DNA from: Actinomycetota bacterium
Lineage (GTDB): Bacteria > Actinomycetota > Acidimicrobiia > Acidimicrobiales > Ilumatobacteraceae
Direction of reading: 5' to 3'
Assembly: GCA_009705865.1 (NCBI GenBank)
Contig: WLSJ01000066.1
Location: 1-9,645 of the forward strand
Length of the DNA: 9,645 bases
The notes under the pieces are model-generated. The model was not told where the DNA came from. It worked only from the letters and a program-made list of their open reading frames with translations, and ran no database searches. Positions 1 through 6,296 of this stretch are shown piece by piece (position 1 is the first letter of the stretch; each line of letters starts with the position of its first letter). Both the position numbers and the translations under genes were made by a program.

Positions 1-1078
1 CAGGGATTCCGGCATTCTTCAGAATGTCGCGTCCCTCTGTTGCGTTGGTGCCATCGAGACGAATAACAATTGGTGCGCGTAGGTCAACGCGACCAAGTGC
101 TTCCACAATGCCCTTTGCCACTTCGTCACCGCGAGTGATACCACCAAAGATGTTGATGAAGATGCTCTTGACATTCTTGTCAGAGTTAATAACTTCAAGT
201 GCTCCGGCCATAACGTCGGCGTTTGCGCCGCCACCAATGTCGAGGAAGTTTGCAGCACTGCCGCCCACTTGGTTCACAACGTCGAGCGTGCTCATTGCGA
301 GACCTGCACCATTGGCGATAATGCCGACGGTGCCGTCAAGACCAATGTACTGAAGTCCTTTTTCACGAGCGAGAAGCTCACGAGCATCTAGTTCAACAGT
401 TGCTTTGAATTCTTCCCATTCAGGATGACGGAATTCAGCATTCTCATCAAGGCTGACTTTTGCATCAAGTGCATGCACTTCGCCCGTTGGCTTCAAAATG
501 AGCGGGTTGATTTCAGCAAGATCACAGTCACCTTCAACGAAGCAGCGATACAGCTTTACCAAAATGTCAGCAACACCTTGTTGCGCAGCATCAGGAATTT
601 TTGCATCAACTGCAGCTTTTTTCGCAGCTGCCGCAGGGAGACCATCAACAGGATCAATGTGCAACATCAAAATTGCAGCAGGATTCTTTTCTGCAACTTC
701 TTCAATTTCAACTCCGCCTTCACGACTCAGCATGAGAAGGTGCTTCTTTGCACCGCGATCAAGCGTGAACGATGCGTAGTACTCCTCAGCGATGTCTGAA
801 GCATTTTCTACCCAGACACGCTTCACAACATGGCCCTTGATGTCCATGCCCAAGATGTTTCCGGCATGCGTGCGAACTTCATCGGCATTGTTAGCCAACT
901 TGATGCCGCCTGCTTTACCGCGACCGCCCACTTGTACCTGAGCTTTTACAACCACTGGATATCCGGCTGCATCTGCAGCAGCGATGGCTTGATCAACAGT
1001 GACTGCAACGTCACCCTTTGAAACAGGAATGTCGTAGCGCGCAAAATATTGCTTGCCCTGATATTCGAAAAGGTCCAT
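1..1078 (-). CDS. sucC: Succinyl-CoA synthetase (ADP/GDP-forming) beta subunit, 3' end missing
   Basis: This is the beta subunit of succinate-CoA ligase, a cytoplasmic TCA-cycle enzyme that converts succinyl-CoA, phosphate and NDP to succinate, CoA and NTP together with the alpha subunit SucD. The translation begins MDLFEYQGKQYFARY and continues with the ATP-grasp stretch VVVKAQVQVGGRGKAGGIKL (about residues 40-60). Later come AEINPLI, the nucleotide/CoA-side stretch NIFGGITRGDEVAKGI, and near the edge RLDGTNATEGRDILKNAGIP, all in SucC order. 359 codons are visible; the family is usually 375-395 residues, so about 20-30 C-terminal residues lie beyond the left edge. The ATG at 1078-1076 is supported by AGGGAG (1085-1090) six bases before it. 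The gene follows the B12-binding mutase subunit by 3 bases, so the two should be co-transcribed; sucD would be expected next, outside the window. Confidence 0.97.
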   Translation of the reverse strand, partial: MDLFEYQGKQYFARYDIPVSKGDVAVTVDQAIAAADAAGYPVVVKAQVQVGGRGKAGGIKLANNADEVRTHAGNILGMDIKGHVVKRVWVENASDIAEEYYASFTLDRGAKKHLLMLSREGGVEIEEVAEKNPAAILMLHIDPVDGLPAAAAKKAAVDAKIPDAAQQGVADILVKLYRCFVEGDCDLAEINPLILKPTGEVHALDAKVSLDENAEFRHPEWEEFKATVELDARELLAREKGLQYIGLDGTVGIIANGAGLAMSTLDVVNQVGGSAANFLDIGGGANADVMAGALEVINSDKNVKSIFINIFGGITRGDEVAKGIVEALGRVDLRAPIVIRLDGTNATEGRDILKNAGIP

Positions 1079-1081
1079 GAG

Positions 1082-1483
1082 TTACTCCCTATTGTCGAGT
1101 TCTTCTTCGAGCCATTGGCAAATCACTTTGAGTGATGAACCAGGGCCAAAAATATTTCCTACGCCTTGTTCGCGTAATGCGCGCGCATCAGCATCGGGGA
1201 TAACACCACCACCAAAGATGAGGATGTCAGCCAAGTCGCGATTTTTTAGTTCCTCCACGGTGCGTGGAAACAATGTGAGGTGCGCACCAGAAAGAAGCGA
1301 CAGCCCCACGGCGTCAGCATCTTCTTGCATCGCGGTCTCTGCAATTTGTTCAGGGGTCTGGTGAAGACCCGTGTAAATGACTTCAAACCCATGGTCACGA
1401 AGGGCACGGGTGATGACCTTTGCCCCACGGTCATGACCATCTAGGCCAGGCTTGGCAACTACTACTCGATACGGGCGCTTCAC
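1082..1483 (-). CDS. Stand-alone cobalamin-binding subunit of an acyl-CoA mutase (methylmalonyl-CoA mutase type)
   Basis: This 133-residue protein is the B12-binding domain of an adenosylcobalamin-dependent acyl-CoA mutase, encoded as a separate small subunit. It shows the family signature: DGHDRG at residues 15-20 (DxHxxG, H17 being the expected lower axial cobalt ligand), SLL at 62-64 (SxL), GGGVIP at 91-96 and IFGPG at 111-115. The substrate-binding TIM-barrel subunit is not in the window. The neighbouring sucC, whose substrate is succinyl-CoA, favours methylmalonyl-CoA mutase, but small subunits of isobutyryl-CoA or 2-hydroxyisobutyryl-CoA mutase have the same length and motifs, so substrate is inferred. 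The start is GTG at 1483-1481: an in-frame TAG at 1498-1496 excludes an earlier start, and translation reaches the conserved VVVAKPGLDGHD within ten residues. No Shine-Dalgarno precedes it. Confidence 0.93.
   Translation of the reverse strand: MKRPYRVVVAKPGLDGHDRGAKVITRALRDHGFEVIYTGLHQTPEQIAETAMQEDADAVGLSLLSGAHLTLFPRTVEELKNRDLADILIFGGGVIPDADARALREQGVGNIFGPGSSLKVICQWLEEELDNRE
1085..1090 (-). promoter_or_regulatory. Shine-Dalgarno sequence of sucC
   Basis: AGGGAG on the minus strand lies six bases before the sucC ATG and is embedded in the last codons of the upstream mutase subunit. It fixes the sucC start and shows ordinary SD-driven initiation for an operon-internal gene. Confidence 0.75.
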
Positions 1484-1492
1484 AGAAGGTAA

Positions 1493-1498
1493 ACCCTA
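1493..1498 (-). promoter_or_regulatory. Candidate -10 element of the mutase-subunit/sucC operon (leaderless)
   Basis: TAGGGT on the minus strand matches the actinobacterial TANNNT pattern and ends nine bases before the GTG start. With no Shine-Dalgarno present, transcription would begin at or within a few bases of the start codon. No convincing -35 is seen. It is a prediction from spacing only. Confidence 0.4.
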
Positions 1499-1508
1499 CG
1501 CCGTACAG

Positions 1509-1526
1509 GGGTTTGGATACCAACCC
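1509..1526. repeat. Imperfect inverted repeat in the divergent intergenic region
   Basis: GGGTTTGG (1509-1516) and CCAACCC (1520-1526) are inverted copies around a 3-base centre, with one extra T in the left arm. The site sits in the middle of the 57-base divergent region between the mutase operon and the plus-strand membrane protein gene, where an operator would be expected. There is no T-tract, so it is not an intrinsic terminator. It may be chance. Confidence 0.25.
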
Positions 1527-1540
1527 GCCAGAATGGAGAC

Positions 1541-2044
1541 ATGGCAATTCCTCGTCTCCGCAGTCCCCTCGCTCGTGCTGTTGTGCCCGTCCTCGGAGGC
1601 ATTGCATTTTTTGCCCTGTTCTTTGGCGGGTTATGGCTGGTTGCAACCGTTATTAACCATCGAGCTGACCCGGGCTCTGAAATTGGGAACAGGGTCTTTG
1701 AAGTAGGCAAAGTCAGCGCCATGGCAAAAGCCATTTCGGCCGACGGCCCTCTGCTGCTCCCCGACTTGAAAAGTCCAGACGGCGTGCGGTCGATTGTTCT
1801 TGACCATGTCGGTTCAGATCCGGCCACAGGCTGGCAGGTGTATTACGGATTCCCCGCCGATCGTGATGCGAGTTGTCTGGTCACTCATGTTCAGAGGACT
1901 CGAACGTTTACAGATTGCGAAAAACGAACAATCGAAGTGAGCAAGTTAAAGGCACCAACTGAAGTGCGGCCAATCGTTGAAAACAAAAAGACGTTGTATA
2001 TCGATTTACGCGGGATGACATCAAGTGTCACCACCGTGCCCTGA
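1541..2044 (+). CDS. Unrecognised membrane-anchored protein with a degenerate Rieske-like outer domain
   Basis: I do not recognise this 167-residue protein as a named family. It has a short basic N-terminus (R5, R7, R12), one strong hydrophobic segment at about residues 13-38, and then a roughly 125-residue soluble domain. By the positive-inside rule that domain should lie outside the membrane. It holds two cysteines, C112 and C126, likely a disulfide. The C-terminal half (FTDCEKRTIEVSKL, then a proline-containing turn, then ENKKTLYIDL) follows the order of a Rieske [2Fe-2S] fold, but the second ligand pair is C126-E-K-R129 instead of CxxH and H116 is spaced wrongly (C112xxxH116), so cluster binding is unlikely. 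This fold assignment is inference. The ATG at 1541 is the only start that keeps the basic N-terminus; GGAG at 1535-1538 is closer to it than usual. It is divergent from the mutase operon and converges on the flavodoxin gene. Confidence 0.75.
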   Translation: MAIPRLRSPLARAVVPVLGGIAFFALFFGGLWLVATVINHRADPGSEIGNRVFEVGKVSAMAKAISADGPLLLPDLKSPDGVRSIVLDHVGSDPATGWQVYYGFPADRDASCLVTHVQRTRTFTDCEKRTIEVSKLKAPTEVRPIVENKKTLYIDLRGMTSSVTTVP

Positions 2045-2473
2045 TTATTTAGCGGGAACTGAATCAACGAGGCGAATAGCGAATTCTTCCGCATGTTCGG
2101 CCAAATGACCGCGTTGTAGTGCAAGACCACCAACAACATCTGCGCCACGCATTTGTAATTCACGCGTCATGACATCGAGAGATTTTCCTGGGTTCAATGC
2201 ATACGTGCAAAACGCAACTGCTTGCTTTCCGGCCATTGCAGGAAGATGACGCAGACGATCAATTGCCCAAGGCGCCTGACCAACAACAAATAATCCGTGA
2301 ACCCATGTGCCAACGATGACCGTGTCTGCATCTTGAATTGATGCATGATTTGGATCTTTCATCGAAGAGATACCGGTAATTGACCAATTCTCTTGTTGCA
2401 GATTGGCAGCGATTAGTTCGCCTGCCTTCCACGTATTGCCAGTGAGACTTTCGATAAGGATTGCTGCCTTCAT
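2045..2473 (-). CDS. Short flavodoxin-like protein
   Basis: This is a 142-residue flavodoxin-fold protein, expected to bind FMN and carry electrons in the cytoplasm. The N-terminal strand AAILIES is followed by the FMN-phosphate loop SLTGNT (residues 9-14), matching the flavodoxin T/S-x-T-G-N-T signature. TVIVGTWVHGLF (about 51-62) fits the second flavin-contacting loop, and AVAFCTYALNPG (about 85-96) the third. The length is typical of short-chain flavodoxins; no partner domain is fused. The ATG at 2473 is 42 bases after pcrA on the same strand, and I see no clear Shine-Dalgarno, terminator or promoter in that gap, so read-through from pcrA is possible. The stop codon TAA abuts the TGA of the convergent gene. 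It could serve the upstream ferredoxin/P450 genes, but nothing in the sequence shows that. Flavodoxin-fold assignment is confident; the role is unknown. Confidence 0.85.
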   Translation of the reverse strand: MKAAILIESLTGNTWKAGELIAANLQQENWSITGISSMKDPNHASIQDADTVIVGTWVHGLFVVGQAPWAIDRLRHLPAMAGKQAVAFCTYALNPGKSLDVMTRELQMRGADVVGGLALQRGHLAEHAEEFAIRLVDSVPAK

Positions 2474-2515
2474 GACACCATTTCTACTACTGACAGCCCG
2501 TGGAAAAGAACTTCA

Positions 2516-4780
2516 TCAGAGTTTTGTCAGTGGTGCCCATGCAAGAGCCAAGTGTTTGGTGCCCTTATCTCGGAACCGAACGGTGACTTCTGTTTTGTCT
2601 CCAGTGCCTTTGATCTCAATAACAACACCCTCGCCAAATACAGCGTGCATCACATCATCACCGGGCTTGAGGCCGACTAAATGGTCTGTATTGCGCGGTT
2701 CTGCTGCGGGTCGAACTGCTCTTTCAGCACGACGACCGTATGAGCGGCCGAAAGAATCATCATCGTCATCATTGCGGCGCTTGTATGCCGGAAGTTCTGC
2801 ATCGTTCCAATCTGTGGACGTGCGACCAAAGACTCGTCCATGATCAGAACCTGAATCAACATTGCCCTGGCGGTCAAACAATTCAGCAGGCACTTCAGCC
2901 AAGAACCGTGACGGTGGGTTGTATTGCGACTGGCCAAACAACATGCGCTGCCAAGCATGTGATACCAGCAACCGTTCGCGCGCGCGAGTAAGCCCTACAT
3001 ACGCAAGACGACGTTCTTCTTCTAGTTCTGCCGGGTCTAGTAACGCGCGGTTATGCGGAAAAATTCCTTCTTCACAACCCACTAAGAAAACAACTGGGTA
3101 TTCAAGGCCTTTTGCAGAGTGCAAAGTCATGAGAACAATGTGATTTTCAGCGTCTAGATCATCAGTATCTGCGACAAGTGCGACTTGTTCAAGGAATTCT
3201 TCTACCTGAGTGAATTCTGCAGCAGAACCAATGAGTTCAGAGATATTTTCAAGACGACCAGCAGCTTCTACCGTTGCTTCTTGTTCAAGTTCAGTGATGT
3301 AACCGCTGTTGTTCATCGCAACTTCCAACAATGCAGACGGACCATCGGCAAGAGCTGCGTTCATTTCGTCAACCAAGGTGACAAATAATGCGATGCCCTT
3401 AATGGCACCGCCCGAAACACCAGCTTCACTTGCGCGTCGCATGGCATCAATAAACGAAATATCGTTAGCAGTTGCGAACAGATCGATTTTGCCGATACTG
3501 GTGTCTCCAATACCGCGCTTTGGCACATTAAGAACTCGCTTAATGCTGATCTCGTCGAGCGGGTTAGCCCCAGCCTTCAAATACGCAATGGCATCTTTTA
3601 CTTCGCGCCGTTCGTAGAACTTTGTTCCGCCGACAACCTTGTACGGGATACCAGAGCGCATCATGGATTCTTCAATGGCTCGACTCTGCGCATTAGTGCG
3701 ATACATAATGGCGATATCGCCCCATGCACGCTTTTCCTTTGTATGAATATCTTGCGCAGTTGACGACACCCACGCAGCTTCGTCATATTCGTTTTCTGCA
3801 AAGTACCGAACAATACGTTCACCATCACCGGCTGAAGTCCACAAATCTTTCGGACGTCTGCCGACGTTTTGCGAAATCACCGCATTAGCAGCAGTGAGAA
3901 TTGTTTGTGTGCTGCGATAGTTCTGCGCGAGCACCACAACTGTTGCTTCACCAAAAGCACTTTCAAATTGATCAATATTGCGCAAGTCAGCACCACGGAA
4001 CTTGTAAATGCTCTGGTCGCTATCGCCCACTACGCACACGTTGTGGTGCAACGCCCCCAACATCAGAACAATGCGATTCTGGGCTTGGTTAGTGTCTTGA
4101 TATTCGTCAATAAGAATGTGCTGAAAACGCTCTTGATATTGGCGTAACACTTCGGGATGTGCTTCAAAAAGCCGAACAACGTTTACCAACAGATCATCAA
4201 AGTCCATGGCACCAGCACGAATGAGGCGAGCCTGGTATTCGCGGTAAATTTCGGCATTACGTCGGGCAGAAATGTGTTCCGCAGTATCAAATGCGACAGC
4301 AGACGTAATTAACTCGTTCTTCCACAAACTAATTTTTGATTGCGCTGCGTTGGCCGGAAATTTCTTAGCGTCGAGCCCCATGTCGCGAATGACATAGCCA
4401 ACAAGCCGCTTTGAATCTTGCGAATCATAAATAGTGAACTGCTTGGGGTACCCGATGAGTTCAGCATGTTGACGCAACATACGCACACAGGCTTTGTGGA
4501 AAGTGGTGACCCACATTGAGCGTGCAGTTGGCCCCACCAAATCAGCAACGCGATGTCGCATTTCTTCAGCGGCCTTGTTCGTAAACGTGATTGCCAAAAT
4601 GGCCATGGGTGACGTACCTTGAGAAATCAGCCAGGCAATACGTTGCGTGAGAACGCGAGTTTTGCCAGATCCGGCACCAGCCACAACAAGCAGCGGCCCA
4701 CCAGGGTGGTACACAGCCTCTTGTTGGTCAGGGTTCAGCGGCGTGCTGTTACCTGAAGAGCTAAATAGTTGATCTGACAT
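2516..4780 (-). CDS. pcrA: UvrD/PcrA-type superfamily 1 DNA helicase
   Basis: This is a 754-residue 3'-5' SF1A DNA helicase of the PcrA/UvrD group, acting in nucleotide-excision repair, replication restart and displacement of proteins from DNA. All helicase motifs are present in order: AGAGSGKT (Walker A, 34-41, K40), Ia ITFTNKAAEEM (64-74), Ib TTFHKACVRML, II ILIDEYQDTN (222-231, D225/E226), III VVGDSDQSIYKFRGAD (250-264), IV AQNYRST (285-291), V LMTLHSAKGLEYPVVFL (550-566) and VI RRLAYVGLTRARERL (590-604). A low-complexity linker follows, including five aspartates at 671-675 and many arginines. The C-terminal block LVGLKPGDDVMHAVFGEGVV... (about 701-754) matches the Tudor-like domain of PcrA that contacts RNA polymerase, which favours PcrA over other UvrD-like helicases. 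ATG at 4780 gives the expected short N-terminus before LNPDQQEAV. It lies 48 bases after the P450 and before a flavodoxin gene; function is housekeeping and probably unrelated to either. Confidence 0.96.
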   Translation of the reverse strand: MSDQLFSSSGNSTPLNPDQQEAVYHPGGPLLVVAGAGSGKTRVLTQRIAWLISQGTSPMAILAITFTNKAAEEMRHRVADLVGPTARSMWVTTFHKACVRMLRQHAELIGYPKQFTIYDSQDSKRLVGYVIRDMGLDAKKFPANAAQSKISLWKNELITSAVAFDTAEHISARRNAEIYREYQARLIRAGAMDFDDLLVNVVRLFEAHPEVLRQYQERFQHILIDEYQDTNQAQNRIVLMLGALHHNVCVVGDSDQSIYKFRGADLRNIDQFESAFGEATVVVLAQNYRSTQTILTAANAVISQNVGRRPKDLWTSAGDGERIVRYFAENEYDEAAWVSSTAQDIHTKEKRAWGDIAIMYRTNAQSRAIEESMMRSGIPYKVVGGTKFYERREVKDAIAYLKAGANPLDEISIKRVLNVPKRGIGDTSIGKIDLFATANDISFIDAMRRASEAGVSGGAIKGIALFVTLVDEMNAALADGPSALLEVAMNNSGYITELEQEATVEAAGRLENISELIGSAAEFTQVEEFLEQVALVADTDDLDAENHIVLMTLHSAKGLEYPVVFLVGCEEGIFPHNRALLDPAELEEERRLAYVGLTRARERLLVSHAWQRMLFGQSQYNPPSRFLAEVPAELFDRQGNVDSGSDHGRVFGRTSTDWNDAELPAYKRRNDDDDDSFGRSYGRRAERAVRPAAEPRNTDHLVGLKPGDDVMHAVFGEGVVIEIKGTGDKTEVTVRFRDKGTKHLALAWAPLTKL

Positions 4781-4789
4781 GGTTCCGCC

Positions 4790-4795
4790 ATCTTA
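4790..4795 (-). promoter_or_regulatory. Candidate -10 element of pcrA (leaderless)
   Basis: TAAGAT on the minus strand fits TANNNT and ends nine bases before the pcrA ATG. The intervening bases GGCGGAACC could also act as a weak Shine-Dalgarno, so this may be a short-leader rather than strictly leaderless start. It would let pcrA be expressed independently of the ferredoxin/P450 genes upstream. Confidence 0.4.
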
Positions 4796-4828
4796 CGAGC
4801 GGACTGTGTCGGCGCGAAGAATGAGGTG

Positions 4829-6061
4829 TTATGCGCGTGCGTTGACCACGAATGGCAAGGTACGAGGTCCGCGAACCTGTCCCGTGCTCCACGTGACAAT
4901 TTCATTTGCATCGACAGAGAAGTCTGGGAAGCGCTGAAGGAACACTTCAACGGCAACATTCATTTCCAAGCGAGCAAGGTTTGAACCAAGGCAACGATGA
5001 ATACCAAGACCAAAAGCGGCGTGGCGGTTCTCTTCGCGGTCGATTACAACTTCATGAGCGTTTGCAAATTGCTTGTCGTCACGGTTTGCAGCAGGGAAAG
5101 GAAGAAGAACCCAATCTTCTTTCTTCATCTGCACACCGTGGAATTCCATGTCTTCTTTCACAAGGCGTGCCATTGTGACAGGTGCATATGCACGAAGAAA
5201 TTCTTCAACTGCTGCAGGAATCATGTCTGGGTTTTCTACCAAACGACGGCGATCAACTGAGTTGGTAGCAAGATGCCATAACGAAGAACCGATTCCGCTC
5301 CATGTTGTGTCAATGCCGGCAATCAACAACAAGATGACTGTTCCAACAGCGTGCTCAAGCGACAATTTTTCACCGAAAATTTCAGCATTCAACAAGAACG
5401 AGATGAGATCTTCACGAGGATTCTCTTTGTGATCATTGACGTGGTATGCCAAATAGTCACTGAATTCCATGAATTGTTGCATGCGAGCTTCGGTGCGCTC
5501 TTCACCAATTCCACTGAGTACAAGGTTGACCCAACCGCGGAACTTGTCGCCGTCTTCAACAGGCAAACCAAGCATGCGTGCGATCACCATGACCGGAATG
5601 TGCTGTGAGTACTGCACTGCAGCATCGATGTGATCTGCATCGCCCATGTCATCAATGAGTTGGTTACAAATTTCAACGACTTCATCACGCCACGGATCAA
5701 TCATCTTTGGTGCAAAAGCAGGAAGCAACAGACGACGAGCCTCGGCATGAAACGGTGGGTCTGAAGAAATAGGTGGTACTGGTCCAATAGGTGCACCAAT
5801 GCGGTCAGGAATCTGACTTGGCTTCAATTGACCCACGACAGGGGCCTCACTTGTGAAATGGTCAGTGTCGTATGCAATGGAGTGCACCATTTCATGGGTC
5901 AACGGCAACCATGCTCCGCCGTACCGCTCTGTATGAGCAATAGGGCAACCCGAGTTCTTCAGGTCATCCCAAATTTTGTGCATGTCAGCGGCATATGCAG
6001 GTGAGCCGTGGTCGAAGTCTGTCGCCCAATCAGTAACGGGGCCGTAAACGGTTTCACTCAT
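4829..6061 (-). CDS. Cytochrome P450 monooxygenase (bacterial class I type)
   Basis: This 410-residue soluble P450 inserts one oxygen atom of O2 into an organic substrate, using electrons delivered by a ferredoxin. Key elements are in order: the I-helix oxygen-activation motif AGIDTT (248-253, with D251/T252), the K-helix ExxR as EFLR (287-290), and the heme loop FGLGIHRCLG (350-359) with C357 as the thiolate ligand. Length and the absence of an N-terminal membrane anchor are typical of bacterial class I enzymes. The early stretch ISSDPPFHAEARRLLLPAF matches the C-helix region (DPPxHxxxRR) of the family. The ATG at 6061 is preceded by GAGGAA and sits 2 bases after the ferredoxin stop, so ferredoxin and P450 are co-transcribed and presumably a redox pair. 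No ferredoxin reductase is present. The substrate cannot be read from sequence; related actinobacterial P450s act on sterols, terpenes, fatty acids and xenobiotics. Confidence 0.95.
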   Translation of the reverse strand: MSETVYGPVTDWATDFDHGSPAYAADMHKIWDDLKNSGCPIAHTERYGGAWLPLTHEMVHSIAYDTDHFTSEAPVVGQLKPSQIPDRIGAPIGPVPPISSDPPFHAEARRLLLPAFAPKMIDPWRDEVVEICNQLIDDMGDADHIDAAVQYSQHIPVMVIARMLGLPVEDGDKFRGWVNLVLSGIGEERTEARMQQFMEFSDYLAYHVNDHKENPREDLISFLLNAEIFGEKLSLEHAVGTVILLLIAGIDTTWSGIGSSLWHLATNSVDRRRLVENPDMIPAAVEEFLRAYAPVTMARLVKEDMEFHGVQMKKEDWVLLPFPAANRDDKQFANAHEVVIDREENRHAAFGLGIHRCLGSNLARLEMNVAVEVFLQRFPDFSVDANEIVTWSTGQVRGPRTLPFVVNARA

Positions 6062-6063
6062 GG

Positions 6064-6258
6064 CTATTCCTCGATTGAGATTGCAAACTCTGGACAGTTA
6101 GCAAGCGCGAGGCGAGCTTTGTCTTCGAGGCCAGCAGGAACGACACCGTCATTTAGTTCGAATGCGTTGCCGTAATCGTCAACATCGAATAATTCGGGGG
6201 CTAAGGCATAACAACGGTTATGACCTTGGCATTTGGAGGGGTCTACGTGTACGCGCAT
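6064..6258 (-). CDS. Small ferredoxin with variant CxxHxxC...CP cluster motif, P450 redox partner
   Basis: This 64-residue ferredoxin is expected to pass electrons to the adjacent P450. The cluster motif is C10-x2-H13-x2-C16 with C55-P56 near the C-terminus. It is the CXX?XXC(X)nCP type in which the residue at the position of the fourth cysteine of a [4Fe-4S] site is a histidine. Such actinobacterial proteins (known from mycobacteria and other P450-linked ferredoxins) carry a [3Fe-4S] or modified [4Fe-4S] cluster. ELFDVDDYGNAFEL (22-35) is also typical of this family. The start is ATG at 6258: the open frame extends further upstream to 6366, but that stretch has no ferredoxin features, would overlap the divergent yaaA coding region, and MRVHVDPSKCQGHNRC is the usual family N-terminus. 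The stop is 2 bases before the P450 start. Confidence 0.93.
   Translation of the reverse strand: MRVHVDPSKCQGHNRCYALAPELFDVDDYGNAFELNDGVVPAGLEDKARLALANCPEFAISIEE
6067..6072 (-). promoter_or_regulatory. Shine-Dalgarno sequence of the P450 gene
   Basis: GAGGAA on the minus strand is five bases before the P450 ATG and directly precedes the TAG stop of the ferredoxin gene. The arrangement supports translational coupling of ferredoxin and P450 and fixes the P450 start. Confidence 0.8.
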
Positions 6259-6265
6259 GACCTTA

Positions 6266-6271
6266 ATACTA
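6266..6271 (-). promoter_or_regulatory. Candidate -10 element of the ferredoxin/P450 operon (leaderless)
   Basis: TAGTAT on the minus strand, four of six matches to TATAAT and a TANNNT match, ends seven bases before the ferredoxin ATG. No well-placed Shine-Dalgarno exists (AAGG is only two bases from the ATG). No clear -35 is seen. The 38-base divergent gap means this element overlaps whatever promoter drives yaaA on the other strand. Confidence 0.45.
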
Positions 6272-6283
6272 GGCAGTAAGTGA

Positions 6284-6289
6284 CACAAT
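6284..6289 (+). promoter_or_regulatory. Weak candidate -10 element of yaaA-SDR
   Basis: CACAAT matches four of six bases of TATAAT and ends seven bases before the yaaA ATG, the same spacing as the leaderless candidates on the other strand, but it lacks the usually invariant first T. No Shine-Dalgarno precedes this gene. The call is weak. Confidence 0.2.
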
Positions 6290-6296
6290 CTCATAG

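Noticed and set aside
425..799. Open frames on the plus strand opposite sucC
   Set aside because: The minus strand encodes a clear, continuous SucC here; the plus-strand translations have no recognisable domains and are antisense shadows.
2014..2032. Hairpin TGACA-TCAAG-TGTCA just before the first convergent junction, as a terminator
   Set aside because: The stem is only five perfect base pairs, it lies inside the coding region, and no T-tract follows on either strand.
2516..2760. Acidic five-aspartate linker in PcrA as a fusion or frameshift scar
   Set aside because: PcrA proteins usually have a variable, charged linker before the C-terminal Tudor-like domain, and the frame is intact on both sides.
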